Of a stretch of 64,000 nucleotides of DNA, positions 39,785 through 47,910 are shown piece by piece; position 1 is the stretch's first letter, and each line of letters begins with the position of its first letter. The notes beneath the pieces are model-generated. The model was not told the DNA's origin and did not search any database. It worked only from the letters and a program-made list of their open reading frames with translations. This DNA comes from Microbacterium testaceum. GTDB lineage: Bacteria; Actinomycetota; Actinomycetes; Actinomycetales; Microbacteriaceae. The translations under genes and the position numbers were made by a program. The stretch covers positions 1 through 64,000 of the forward strand of contig NZ_LDRT01000005.1 in the NCBI RefSeq assembly GCF_001476655.1, in the 5' to 3' direction.

Positions 39785-40437
39785 TCGACGTGCTCATCGT
39801 CGATGACCAGGCGCTCGCCCGACTCGGGAACACGCTCGTGGTCGACAGTGCCCCCGATCTCCGCGTCGTCGGAGAGGCGTCGACGGGGGAAGAGGCCGTC
39901 GATCTCGTGAAGACCTTGCGACCCGACGTCGTCCTGATGGACGTCCGGATGCCGGGGGAGGGCGGCATCCGTGCGACGCGCACGATCACGTCGGTGAGCG
40001 CGGCGACCAGGGTCGCCGTCCTGACCTCGTTCGACCTCGATACCTACGCCTTCGGCGCTCTGGAAGCCGGTGCGAGTGCGTTCCTGTTGAAGAGCGCCAC
40101 CCCCGAGCGTCTCATCGACGCGATCCGCACCGTCCATCGGGGTGAGGCCGTGGTCGAGCCGCGCACCGTGCGGAAGCTGATCGAGCGCGCGGTGGGCTCG
40201 AACACGGCGCGGGAACCGGTGGGGATTCCCGACGAACTGGCGGTGCTGACGCCACGCGAGCAGGACGTGTTCCTGGCGATCGCGACGGGCATGACGAATG
40301 CCGAGATCAGCGAGCGTCTGTTCCTGACCCCCGCCACGGTGAAGAGTCACATCAACAAGATCTTTCGCAAGCTGGAGATCCGCGACCGCGTCCACGCGGT
40401 GATCCTCGCGTACCGGCTCGGCATCATGGCACCCTGA
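39781..40437 (+). CDS. LuxR/NarL-family response regulator
   Basis: 218 residues. The receiver domain (1-120) has acidic residues Asp8/Asp9, phospho-acceptor Asp54 (VLMDVRMP) and conserved Lys104 (FLLKSATPERL). The LuxR-type helix-turn-helix (about 150-215) includes LTPREQDVFLAIATGMTNAEI and TVKSHINKIFRKL. It is coupled to the kinase gene. The SdpI-like gene 89 nt downstream is a candidate target. Confidence 0.95.
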   Translation: MIDVLIVDDQALARLGNTLVVDSAPDLRVVGEASTGEEAVDLVKTLRPDVVLMDVRMPGEGGIRATRTITSVSAATRVAVLTSFDLDTYAFGALEAGASAFLLKSATPERLIDAIRTVHRGEAVVEPRTVRKLIERAVGSNTAREPVGIPDELAVLTPREQDVFLAIATGMTNAEISERLFLTPATVKSHINKIFRKLEIRDRVHAVILAYRLGIMAP

Positions 40438-40525
40438 GAGATCTCCACCCGTGGGTGGTGGCCGATGCGCGGCGCGGGGCCGTACGTTCGTCACGAAGGA
40501 TCCGTGGAGCCGTGAAGGGGGCGAC

Positions 40526-40891
40526 ATGATCGAGATCGCCGTCGCCGCCCTCCTGGTGCTGGGAGCCGGCCTGCTCGCGCTCTGGTGGGCGCGTGCTTCC
40601 CACCGCGGCACGCTTCCGCAGAACCTGATCTTCGGCTACCGAACGCCCCTCACACTGTCGGACGAAGCCGCGTGGATCGCGGTCAATCGAGCACCCGCCC
40701 GCTTCGTCGCGGCGGGAGGGATCGGCGCGGCGGCCACCGCCGTCCTCGCCCTCGTGTCAGCCCTTCTCGGGTTCGGCAGTGTCGCGCCGGGCTTGCTGGG
40801 GTTCGGGCTCGTGTGGCTGCTCGTCTGCACGATTTCGGGAATCGTCCCGGCGCATCGCGCGGCCCGGCGTTACACCGCCGAGCGATCCTGA
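40526..40891 (+). CDS. SdpI-family-like membrane protein
   Basis: A 121-residue protein. The N-terminal TM helix (IEIAVAALLVLGAGLLALWW) is followed by LIFGYRTPLTLSDEAAWIAVNRAPARF, whose GYRTP...W..N pattern is the signature of the SdpI C-terminal domain. Two more TM helices follow. In Bacillus SdpI is immunity to the SdpC toxin and a signalling partner. In actinobacteria the function is unknown. TACGTT (40483-40488) is a possible -10, and GAAGGGGG precedes ATG 40526. Location behind a two-component pair suggests envelope-stress control. Confidence 0.8.
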   Translation: MIEIAVAALLVLGAGLLALWWARASHRGTLPQNLIFGYRTPLTLSDEAAWIAVNRAPARFVAAGGIGAAATAVLALVSALLGFGSVAPGLLGFGLVWLLVCTISGIVPAHRAARRYTAERS

Positions 40892-40986
40892 GCACGATTC
40901 CTCCCCACCGCGAGCGTCGCGAAAACCCTCCACGAACAGGGTCCGCCGCGCTGCGCGCATTTCGTGCGGGTTCCTAGGGTGGCCGC

Positions 40987-41604
40987 GTGACCGATACCCG
41001 CGAACCCCCACCGGACGCCCTCGTCGCGCGCCGGCGGCTCGGCGTGGGTGCCGTGATCGTGCTGGTGCTGATCGCCTTCGCGGTCACGATCGGGATCGGG
41101 ATGCTGCGGGGGATGTCCGGCTCGCAGCAGGTGTCCGTCGCGTCCTCACCGCTCGGGACCACGCTCGCACCTCCGGAGGCGGGTTTGTACGTTCACATCG
41201 CGGGTGCCGTGCGTGCCCCCGGCCTCTACCGTCTCGCCGCGGGAGACAGGGTCGCGGATGCCGTGGCCCGCGCCGGCGGCTTCACGGACGACGCCGAACG
41301 AGCCGGGGTGAACCTCGCGCGTCCCGTTGCGGACGGAGAGCAGATCGTGGTGCCCGTGATCGGTGCGACACCCGATGACAACGGGGGGACGGGCACCGCC
41401 ACAGCCGCGGGTGGCCTCGTCGATCTGAACACCGCCACGAGAGAACAACTCGACACGTTGCCGCGGGTGGGGCCGGCGATCGCCGACCGCATCATCGCGT
41501 GGCGGAAAGAGAATGGTCGCTTCACGAGCGTCGACGATCTCGGTTCGGTCCCGGGGATCGGCGAGAAGATGCTCGACGGGCTCCGCGATCTGGTGCGGGT
41601 GTGA
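40987..41604 (+). CDS. comEA: ComEA-like DNA-binding competence protein
   Basis: 205 residues. One TM helix (about 20-42) anchors it with the rest outside. An SLBB domain (GLYVHIAGAVRAPGLYRLAAG) is followed by a low-complexity linker and a C-terminal pair of helix-hairpin-helix motifs (VDLNTATREQLDTLPRVGPA, VDDLGSVPGIGEKMLDGL) that bind double-stranded DNA. TAGGGT lies 6 nt before GTG 40987 (leaderless). Its TGA overlaps the comEC GTG. Its role would be DNA uptake, together with ComEC. Confidence 0.93.
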   Translation: MTDTREPPPDALVARRRLGVGAVIVLVLIAFAVTIGIGMLRGMSGSQQVSVASSPLGTTLAPPEAGLYVHIAGAVRAPGLYRLAAGDRVADAVARAGGFTDDAERAGVNLARPVADGEQIVVPVIGATPDDNGGTGTATAAGGLVDLNTATREQLDTLPRVGPAIADRIIAWRKENGRFTSVDDLGSVPGIGEKMLDGLRDLVRV

Positions 41605-43964
41605 CACCCGTGCAGCGCCGAGCGCTCCGTCCCGCCGCCGTGGCGGTCGTGACCTGGGCCGCCGCGGGGTTCGCGACCTCCGTGCCGGATCTCTCCGGAC
41701 TGACCGTCGCTGCGGCTGTGGTCGCCGCCCTCTGTGCGGTGGCATTCGTGAGGAGTCGGCGTCCGGCCCTCGGCATCGCGGCGGTCGCCCTCGCGTGCGC
41801 GGCCGCCGCGGGTGGCAGCGTCGCGGCTGCGGCTCCGGTGCGTGCACAGGTCGAGGCGTTGCAGGTCGAAGGCGGCCGCCGGCTCGACGTCGACCTGACC
41901 GTGGTCGGGCACATCTCCGGGTCCGCCGAGGGCGGCGCGTGGTTCGACGCGATCGCCTCCCGCGTGGCCGCGGGCCCCGTGGCGGTGACCGGGACGATCC
42001 CCACGCGCGTCGGCGTGGATGCGAACGGTCGCGCCGCGGTCGCGGCATCCGGTCTCGGGAGCGAGATCCGCCTCACGGGACGCGCGATCCCGCCGAGCCC
42101 GGGCGAGAGGGCGATTCTCGTCGTGCGCGCACAAGAGGTCGTCGACGCGCCCCCGCCCGAGGGGATGTGGGCGTGGTTCGAGGCGCTCCGCGACGGTCTT
42201 GTCGCGTCGACCCGCGGCCTGCCGCAGCCCGGGGCGGGGCTCGTGCCCGGACTCGCGGTGGGCGATACCTCGACCCTTGATCCGGCGACGGAGGAGGCTA
42301 TGACCGCCTCCTCGCTCTCTCACCTCACGGCCGTCTCCGGAGCAAACTGTGCGCTCGTGGTGGGTGCCGCTTTCGTCCTCTTGGCCGCGGTGGGGGCTCC
42401 GCGGTGGCTCCGCGTCGTCGGCGCCGCGGGTGTTCTCGCGGGCTTCGTGGCGTTGGTGACGCCCGAGCCCAGTGTCGTGCGCGCCGCGACCATGGCCGCG
42501 ATCGCCCTCCTGGCTGTCGTCCTGGGGCGTCCTGCGGCGGGAGTGGCGGTGCTCTCCGCCGCGGTGACGTCGCTGTTGATCGCCGACCCCTGGTTGTCCA
42601 CGTCGCTGGGCTTCGCCCTCTCCGCCGCGGCCACCGCCGCGCTCCTCTTGCTCGCACGACCGCTCGCCCGCGGTTTGGAGCGATGGATGCCACGCGCCCT
42701 CGCCCTCGCGTTGGCGGTGCCGACGGCCGCTCAGCTCGCGTGCGGGCCCCTCGTCGTCCTGATCGATCCCCACGTCCCGCTGCTGGGCATCGCAGCCAAC
42801 CTCGTGGCGGACCCGGCAGCGGCACCGGCGACGATTGCGGGGGTTCTGGCGTGCATCGCCCCGTTTCCGTGGCTGCGCGACGGACTCTCCGCTCTCGCCT
42901 GGGTACCCGCGGCCTGGATCGCCGCGGTGGCACACACCACGAGCGGCATCGGGGCACAGAACCTGCCGTGGCCCGACGGCGCGTTCGGCGCGACGCTGCT
43001 GACGGTCGTCAGCGCGTCGATGGCCGTCGCCCTCATCAGACCGACCCGGGTCAGACGGGTGACCGCACTGTCGACCGCGATCGTCGCCGTCACGGTCGGC
43101 CTGGTCGCGGGCCACACGACCCTGCGAACCGTCGCCGGGCCGCTCACGGTCCCGACGACGTGGGACGTGGCCATGTGCGATGTGGGGCAGGGCGACGCCA
43201 CGCTGTGGCGCTCCGGCGGCGCGGTGGCGCTCGTCGACACCGGACCCGAACCGGAACGACTCGCGCAGTGCCTCCAGACCTTCGGTGTCGAACACCTCGA
43301 CGTCGTCGTGCTCACGCACTTCGATCTCGACCACATCGGCGGATCGGCGGCCGTCGTCGGACGAACCGCACTCGTCGTCCACGGGCCCGTCGACGTCCCC
43401 GAGGATCAGCGGCTGCTCGACCGGTTCGCCGCGGCGGGTGCCGAGCTGCAGCAGGCGACGACCGGGACGACGGGAATGGTGGGGGATACCCGCTGGCAGG
43501 CTCTCGGGCCGGCGCCGCGCGACGAGCCCGGCAACGGTGCCAGCGTCGCCCTCGACGTGGTCGGTGCGGACTTCCCGCGCACAGTGCTTCTCGGCGACCT
43601 GGGCGAAGACGCGCAGGCCGCTCTCATCCGGCGGGTCGAGGTGCCGAAGGTCGATGTGGTGAAGGTGTCGCACCACGGCAGCGCCGATCAGGATCCAGAG
43701 CTCTACCGCCGGCTGCATCCGGTCGTCGGGCTGATCGGCGTGGGGGCGCAGAACCGCTATGGGCACCCCACCGCCACGCTCCTGTCGACGATGGCCGCGC
43801 TCGGCGTCGTCGTGGGGCGAACCGATACGGATGGCGACCTCGCCGTCACCATGGCCGACGGCCAGCTCACGCTATGGCGCGCGCGGCCCGCGAAAGTACT
43901 GACTGGTGGTGAGGTATTTCCCTCGCTGTCGGCGCCGGGGCCGCGGCGGCGACCTACCAGTTGA
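41601..43964 (+). CDS. comEC: ComEC/Rec2 DNA-uptake channel with altered C-terminus
   Basis: 787 residues. Several TM helices form the Competence domain (about 190-480, with LSHLTAVSGANCALVVGAAF). The metallo-beta-lactamase-like domain (about 530-760) has DVGQGDATLW, LTHFDLDHIGG at about 571-581, and the later motif VSHHGSADQ. It would carry single-stranded DNA across the membrane. After LWRARP the protein continues for 23 residues with unrelated sequence (AKVLTGGEVF...) because a foreign island begins there. A second copy of the gene's last ~95 codons, ending LWRARPPG, lies 2.5 kb downstream. GTG 41601 overlaps comEA. Confidence 0.92.
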   Translation: MTPVQRRALRPAAVAVVTWAAAGFATSVPDLSGLTVAAAVVAALCAVAFVRSRRPALGIAAVALACAAAAGGSVAAAAPVRAQVEALQVEGGRRLDVDLTVVGHISGSAEGGAWFDAIASRVAAGPVAVTGTIPTRVGVDANGRAAVAASGLGSEIRLTGRAIPPSPGERAILVVRAQEVVDAPPPEGMWAWFEALRDGLVASTRGLPQPGAGLVPGLAVGDTSTLDPATEEAMTASSLSHLTAVSGANCALVVGAAFVLLAAVGAPRWLRVVGAAGVLAGFVALVTPEPSVVRAATMAAIALLAVVLGRPAAGVAVLSAAVTSLLIADPWLSTSLGFALSAAATAALLLLARPLARGLERWMPRALALALAVPTAAQLACGPLVVLIDPHVPLLGIAANLVADPAAAPATIAGVLACIAPFPWLRDGLSALAWVPAAWIAAVAHTTSGIGAQNLPWPDGAFGATLLTVVSASMAVALIRPTRVRRVTALSTAIVAVTVGLVAGHTTLRTVAGPLTVPTTWDVAMCDVGQGDATLWRSGGAVALVDTGPEPERLAQCLQTFGVEHLDVVVLTHFDLDHIGGSAAVVGRTALVVHGPVDVPEDQRLLDRFAAAGAELQQATTGTTGMVGDTRWQALGPAPRDEPGNGASVALDVVGADFPRTVLLGDLGEDAQAALIRRVEVPKVDVVKVSHHGSADQDPELYRRLHPVVGLIGVGAQNRYGHPTATLLSTMAALGVVVGRTDTDGDLAVTMADGQLTLWRARPAKVLTGGEVFPSLSAPGPRRRPTS

Positions 43965-44538
43965 CTTCTGGGGCTGAGACCGCAGAAGGCGCGCTGACCG
44001 CAACCCTCTTGGGAGCCGCGCGTGGGGCGCTCGGGGGAGCAGTCGGACTCCTCACCAAACCCGCATCCGGCGCTGTCGGGAGTGCATTCGCCTCGGCCGC
44101 CGCGACCGGAGAGCGTACGGCGGCGGTAGATGGGGCTGCAAACGCCCTTGCGGCTGCCGGACCAGGTTCCAAGGCTGGCTCGACGATTGCTGCGAACAAA
44201 GCACCTGGAGATGCAGCGTCGGACAAAATCGCGACTGCGGTGGGTGCTGGCGCAGATCGCCACGAGAGGGCCTGGAGACGACACTAGGCTGGCGGAGGAT
44301 CGACGTGCTCACCACGGACGGTATTGCGATCGAGTCTATGGTGGGATACACGTCTGCCACCAAGGCCATTCGGACCCAAATCGCCAAGAACGTCGAGCTG
44401 CTGGCGCGCTCTGACCGGCGCGTTTATAGCGTCGAGTGGTGGTTCTCGACCAGAGAGGTAACCGGCCGCGGCGGTCCCAGCCCGGCGCTGAGATCGCTCC
44501 TGGAGGAGTCGGGCATCACAGTGAGGATGTTTGAATGA
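43913..44538 (+). pseudogene. 5'-truncated, frameshifted polymorphic toxin C-terminal region
   Basis: A reading frame open from 43913 gives AVGAGAAAATYQLTSGAE, a small-residue linker (LLGAARGALGGAVGLL) and ANKAPGDAASDKIA, typical of the region before the toxic tip in Rhs/LXG-like toxins. It stops at 44287. The tip continues in another frame: LETTLGWRRIDVLTTDG, IAIESMVGYTS, RTQIAKNVELLARS, EWWFSTREVTGRGGPSPAL, LRSLLEESGITVRMF, ending at 44538. This resembles nuclease-type (restriction-endonuclease-like) toxin tips of polymorphic toxins. An indel near 44230-44270 separates the halves and no N-terminal secretion domain is present. It is therefore probably inactive. The stop overlaps the immunity-like gene (ATGA). 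Confidence 0.7.
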
Positions 44539-45086
44539 CCGTCGACTGGACGAACTATAAGCCCGATTGGCCCCCGTTCGAAGGCCCCCTGAGCTCCTTG
44601 AGTCGAAAAGAAGCAAAAATTTCCTTCGAGCACTTCATGAAAGAAAGAAACACACGCGTCACAGAATTGAAAGGCCTCCTGAAGCGAAACGGCATTGCCT
44701 TAGATTTCATCGAAGGGGATCTTCAGAATGTCAACGATTGGTTCATTCAAAACGTCGAAAGGTGCGAACGAGACCCCGACAAGCTTGAGAACCTCTGGTA
44801 CTCGGTGATCCAAGATTTGTCTGCCTTTATGGGGGAGATGATCATATACCGACACCCAAACCTGCATTGGGAATTCTTTACTGGAAGGAAGATTGATATC
44901 TCCTATCAGCACCCGGTGATCATGGGTTTCGATAACATTCCTAAAGTTCGAATGGAAATGAACATATCCGCCCCACTCGTCACCTACGCTACTCGCGTGG
45001 TTCGCCAGCTACCGGTGCGACCTGACCACTTCGTGGCAATCGTCGACCAGGCGACCAAGCTCCTGCAAATCGGCCAGAAGCAGTAG
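44535..45086 (+). CDS. Immunity-like protein for the adjacent toxin tail
   Basis: A 183-residue soluble protein whose ATG overlaps the toxin-tail stop by 4 nt, the usual layout of toxin-immunity pairs. The N-terminal part is helical and charged (SRKEAKISFEHFMKER). The middle contains LWYSVIQDLSAFMGEMIIYR and HPNLHWEFFTGRK, a pattern I associate with immunity proteins of polymorphic-toxin loci in actinobacteria (a helix ending in GE, then an aromatic-rich strand). AT-rich codon use differs from the neighbours. The frame is intact although the toxin is broken, which fits selection for orphan immunity. Confidence 0.7.
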   Translation: MTVDWTNYKPDWPPFEGPLSSLSRKEAKISFEHFMKERNTRVTELKGLLKRNGIALDFIEGDLQNVNDWFIQNVERCERDPDKLENLWYSVIQDLSAFMGEMIIYRHPNLHWEFFTGRKIDISYQHPVIMGFDNIPKVRMEMNISAPLVTYATRVVRQLPVRPDHFVAIVDQATKLLQIGQKQ

Positions 45087-45088
45087 CC

Positions 45089-45117
45089 GGCCAGATGGCG
45101 GCGCCGGCGATCTGGCC
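45089..45117. terminator. Hairpin after the immunity-like gene
   Basis: GGCCAGAT (45089-45096) and ATCTGGCC (45110-45117) are exactly complementary around GGCGGCGCCGGCG, three bases after the TAG stop. A terminator role is inferred from position. Confidence 0.65.
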
Positions 45118-45269
45118 ATTGTGGCTGCGAAGTCCCGCGTAGCTGGGTGATGCGAGCATCAGTTTTATCGCGACGCCGGTCCAACCCTGGCGGTGCGCGT
45201 CAGTTCCCGGGTAAGCCCCCCCGGGTACAACGGCCCATGGCGTCCACCGTGGTGGCCCAACTGACTCGG

Positions 45270-45719
45270 ATGGAGATAATGATATTCCGAACACACGAAT
45301 TACCCGCCTGGTGGCATAAATCGGACGCCTTAGTTCAAGCACTCCTAGAAGAGGAGAACAATTCAGAGCAAATTTGGCGCAGAGAGCTAGGCGACGACAA
45401 GTTTGAGGTTTGCTGCATTCCCTTCTATCTCTACAACGTCGCGTTAGGCGACATTATCTTGGCGCCAAATTATCATTTTCAGAGGGTCCTTGAGCCATCT
45501 GGGCACTACGTCTTTCGGGTGCTGCTGGAAGAAAAGCAGTATGGGTGGCGCGAATCGATCATGGCCGAGTTGAACAAATTTGAAGCCCTACTCGAATGGT
45601 ATTCCGCTGGCCTCATGTCCATAGATGCGCCAAATCTGAAGCAAGCGGACGCGATTGCCACGTGGCTTATGGAGTGCCAACAAAGAGGACTTCTTCATTA
45701 CGAGACAGGCAGGGTCTGA
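45270..45719 (+). CDS. DUF4265-like protein, possible second immunity protein
   Basis: A 149-residue soluble protein. The segment FEVCCIPFYLYNVALGDIIL followed by a charged gap and RVLEPSGHYVFRVLL matches DUF4265, a family found beside toxin tails and in actinobacterial accessory regions. The C-terminal part ends in a helix with ADAIATWLMECQQRGLLHYE. Start choice is uncertain: ATG 45270, ATG 45279 or upstream 45237 are all in frame. Low GC and rare codons (ATA, TTA, AGA) mark it as foreign. There is no toxin directly beside it. It may have been brought in with a lost toxin or act on the same one. Confidence 0.65.
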   Translation: MEIMIFRTHELPAWWHKSDALVQALLEEENNSEQIWRRELGDDKFEVCCIPFYLYNVALGDIILAPNYHFQRVLEPSGHYVFRVLLEEKQYGWRESIMAELNKFEALLEWYSAGLMSIDAPNLKQADAIATWLMECQQRGLLHYETGRV

Positions 45720-46159
45720 CAAGCCATCCCGGCCTTCTTCGAGAATGTAAAGATGGGCGGCCGCACGGCAAGTAGACCGGGCGATGATCGCCTCGTCCCC
45801 GTAGATTTGTGACTCTGCGCGGCAAGTATTCGATACATTGAAGGGTCAGATCGAATCAACGCTCGGTTGGGCGTCGGACCAGAGAGCCGAGAAAGAGCAC
45901 CAGGGCAATGTGGCGCGTATCCATGCGGCGTCAGTCGTGGCGACGCTGTTCCCGATCGATCGACCGGCCACCGAGTCTCACTTTGGTCGAGCGCTAACTG
46001 GAGCCTTCTGGTACCCGCTTGATTCCCCGTGTGCAGAGTTACCTGCACCACGTTACGAGCGATGATTCTCTTGGCGGCGAGTGAACGGGAGGCGTACGCG
46101 CCACGGATGTCGGTCGCTTCGGCGAGCAATTGGACGTCGGTGCGGGCTGTCGTGAGGCG
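45720..46159. other. Unrecognised sequence at the right end of the island
   Basis: About 440 bp of mixed composition. Short open frames exist on both strands (for example 45838-46065 plus, about 75 codons) but none has recognisable motifs, a good start or consistent codon use. It may be debris of further toxin or immunity modules. The join to comEC-like sequence is near 46160. Confidence 0.5.
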
Positions 46160-46454
46160 CAAGGACGCGCGGGCGGCCCTCCTTCGTCGGGTCGAGGCGC
46201 CGCGGATCGATGTGGTGGAAATCTCGCACCACGGCAGCGCCGACCAGGATCCGGAGCTCTACCGGCGTCTGCATCCCATCGTCGGAATGATCGACGTCGG
46301 AGCAGACGACCGCTACGGGCACCGCCCCGCCACACTCCTGTCGACGATGGCCGCGCTCGGCGTCGTGGTGGGGCGAACGGACACCGACGGAGACCTCGCC
46401 GTCAGCATGAGTCAGGGCGATCTCACCCTGTGGCGCGCGCGGCCCCCAGGGTGA
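46160..46454 (+). pseudogene. Detached comEC 3' fragment
   Basis: Codons equivalent to the last ~95 of comEC: DARAALLRRVEAPRIDVVEI, SHHGSADQDPELYRRLHP, STMAALGVVVGRTDTDGDLA, ending LWRARPPG and TGA. Differences from the tail of the upstream comEC are scattered (for example VGLIGVGAQN versus VGMIDVGADD), so this is not a recent copy. It lacks the membrane and catalytic parts and any start signal. It sits 65 bp before holA, where the comEC end is expected in the usual comEC-holA order, so it may be the original tail displaced by the island. Confidence 0.88.
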
Positions 46455-46518
46455 CGACCGGGCCGATGCCTCGTCGGCCACGAACCGCGATGTCGGACCC
46501 GGTCGGTAGGCTGGAGAG

Positions 46519-47556
46519 GTGACCCCGGCTCCCCGACGCTCCGCTCCGGCGAAGGCCAAAACGGCCATCCCGCAGGTGTCGTGGCGTACGCCGCAGCCCG
46601 CGCCGATCGTTCTCGTCTCGGGACCCGAAGAGGTCTGCGCGGAGCGCGCGACCGCGGGCATCCGGGAGTTCCTCAAGAGCGAAGACCCGAGCCTCGAGGT
46701 CACCGACGTACGCGCCGACGACTACGCCGCGGGAACGCTGTTGGCCGTCACCTCGCCATCCCTGTTCGGCGAGCCGCGTCTCGTCCGCGTCGGAGGTGTC
46801 GAGAAGTGCAGCGACACCTTCCTCAGCGAAGCCGTGTCGTACCTCGCTCAGCCGCAGGACGGCGCGACGGTCGTACTCCGCCACACCGGCGCGAGCGTGC
46901 GCGGCAAGAAGCTCCTCGACGCGATTCGCGCGGGACAGGGGAGCGGCATCGAGATCGCGTGCCCCGCGATCAAGCGCGACTCCGATCGCTTCGACTTCGC
47001 CGTCGGCGAGTTCAAGGCGGCCGGAAAGCGCATCGCGCCCGTCGCGCTGCGGTCGCTCGTGTCTGCCTTCGCCGACGATCTCACCGAACTCGCGGCGGCC
47101 TGCCAGCAGCTCATCGCCGACGTCCCGGGCGACATCGACGAACGCACCGTCGAGCGGTACTACGGGGGCCGCGTCGAGACCTCCGCGTTCACGGTGGCCG
47201 ACACCGCGATCGCCGGCCAGTACGGCCCCGCGCTCCTCGCACTGCGTCACGCTCTGGCATCCGGAGCCGATCCCGTCCCCCTCGTCGCCGCGGTCGCGAT
47301 GAAACTGCGCACGATGGCCCGCGTGGCCGGTACGCGCGAGCCATCGTCGCAGCTCGCGCAGCGTCTGGGTATGAAGGACTGGCAGGTCGACCGCGCCCGC
47401 CGCGACCTCGTGGGCTGGACCGCCGCGAGTCTCGGCCGAGCGATCCACGCGACCGCGCGCGCCGACGCCGAAGTGAAGGGCGCGTCTCGCGATCCCGTCT
47501 TCGCGCTCGAACGGATGATCACGATCATCGCGACGCGCGCGCCCTACGGTTCCTGA
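46519..47556 (+). CDS. holA: DNA polymerase III subunit delta
   Basis: 345-residue clamp-loader subunit. The N-terminal AAA+-like domain has PIVLVSGPEEVCAERATAGI and SLFGEPRLVRVGGVEK. The middle and C-terminal helical collar includes LTELAAACQQLIADVPGD, ALRHALASGADPVPLVAAVA and MKDWQVDRARRDL. TAGGCT (46507-46512) lies 6 nt before GTG 46519, so it has its own leaderless promoter, independent of the comEC fragment. Confidence 0.95.
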   Translation: MTPAPRRSAPAKAKTAIPQVSWRTPQPAPIVLVSGPEEVCAERATAGIREFLKSEDPSLEVTDVRADDYAAGTLLAVTSPSLFGEPRLVRVGGVEKCSDTFLSEAVSYLAQPQDGATVVLRHTGASVRGKKLLDAIRAGQGSGIEIACPAIKRDSDRFDFAVGEFKAAGKRIAPVALRSLVSAFADDLTELAAACQQLIADVPGDIDERTVERYYGGRVETSAFTVADTAIAGQYGPALLALRHALASGADPVPLVAAVAMKLRTMARVAGTREPSSQLAQRLGMKDWQVDRARRDLVGWTAASLGRAIHATARADAEVKGASRDPVFALERMITIIATRAPYGS

Positions 47557-47910
47557 GCGTCGCGGCCCGACCCGACGCGGGGACCGCCCACGCCCCGCCC
47601 ACCGCTTTGCCGCCTTCGGTTCCTGAGCGTCGCGGCCCCGGCCCGACGCGGGAACCGCTCACGCCCGGCCCACCGTGTTGCCGCCTTCGGTTCCCACACC
47701 GTCCGCCGGCCACCACGACGCGCCGGTCGAACCCCGCGACGGCAGGAGACCCGCTCCCAGGAGGACAGCCGATCGCGCGCGCATTCTCCCTTCACCGAAT
47801 CTCCTCCCGCCACCGGCACGGCGCACCGCCGGGTGCCGCACCGCGCATGACCCCCGGAAACGACGAAGCCCGCCCCGCTGATGCGGGACGGGCTGTCGAG
47901 GTTCGGCGGC
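47548..47910. repeat. ~70-bp duplication covering the holA stop, and intergenic region to rpsT
   Basis: 47548-47617 and 47618-47688 are near-identical 70/71-bp direct repeats starting GGTTCCTGAGCGTCGCGGCC. The first copy begins with the last two codons and TGA of holA (Gly-Ser-stop), so the gene end itself is duplicated. A third copy starts at 47689 (GGTTCCC) and breaks off. The rest up to the rpsT terminator shows GC-rich sequence with no gene I can support. Confidence 0.85.
47867..47894 (-). terminator. Terminator of rpsT
   Basis: On the minus strand AGCCCGTCCCGC pairs with GCGGGGCGGGCT around ATCA with one G-U pair, followed by TCGTCGTTTCC. Confidence 0.88.

Larger units (their letters stand above)
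43891..46159. mobile_element. Low-GC genomic island bounded by two comEC tails
   Basis: From about 43891 the sequence is no longer comEC, and from about 44540 base composition drops visibly (A/T-rich codons such as AAA, ATA, AAT, TTA). It holds a broken polymorphic-toxin tail, two immunity-like genes and about 440 bp of unrecognised sequence. The flanks are imperfect direct repeats of the comEC 3' end (about 43612-43890 and 46170-46446, roughly 80-85% identical by eye). The heptamer common elsewhere in the window is absent. No integrase or transposase is visible, so entry by homologous recombination through comEC is more likely than active transposition. Confidence 0.75.

Noticed and set aside
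43954-44226. Minus-strand open frame (about 90 codons) in the island
   Set aside because: It is antisense to the toxin-linker frame, which has recognisable composition. The Ala-rich reading is a mirror of that.
45698-46162. 154-codon minus-strand open frame at the island's right end
   Set aside because: No motif or ribosome-binding site, mixed composition, and it runs into the comEC-like fragment. I could not support it as transposase or any other family.
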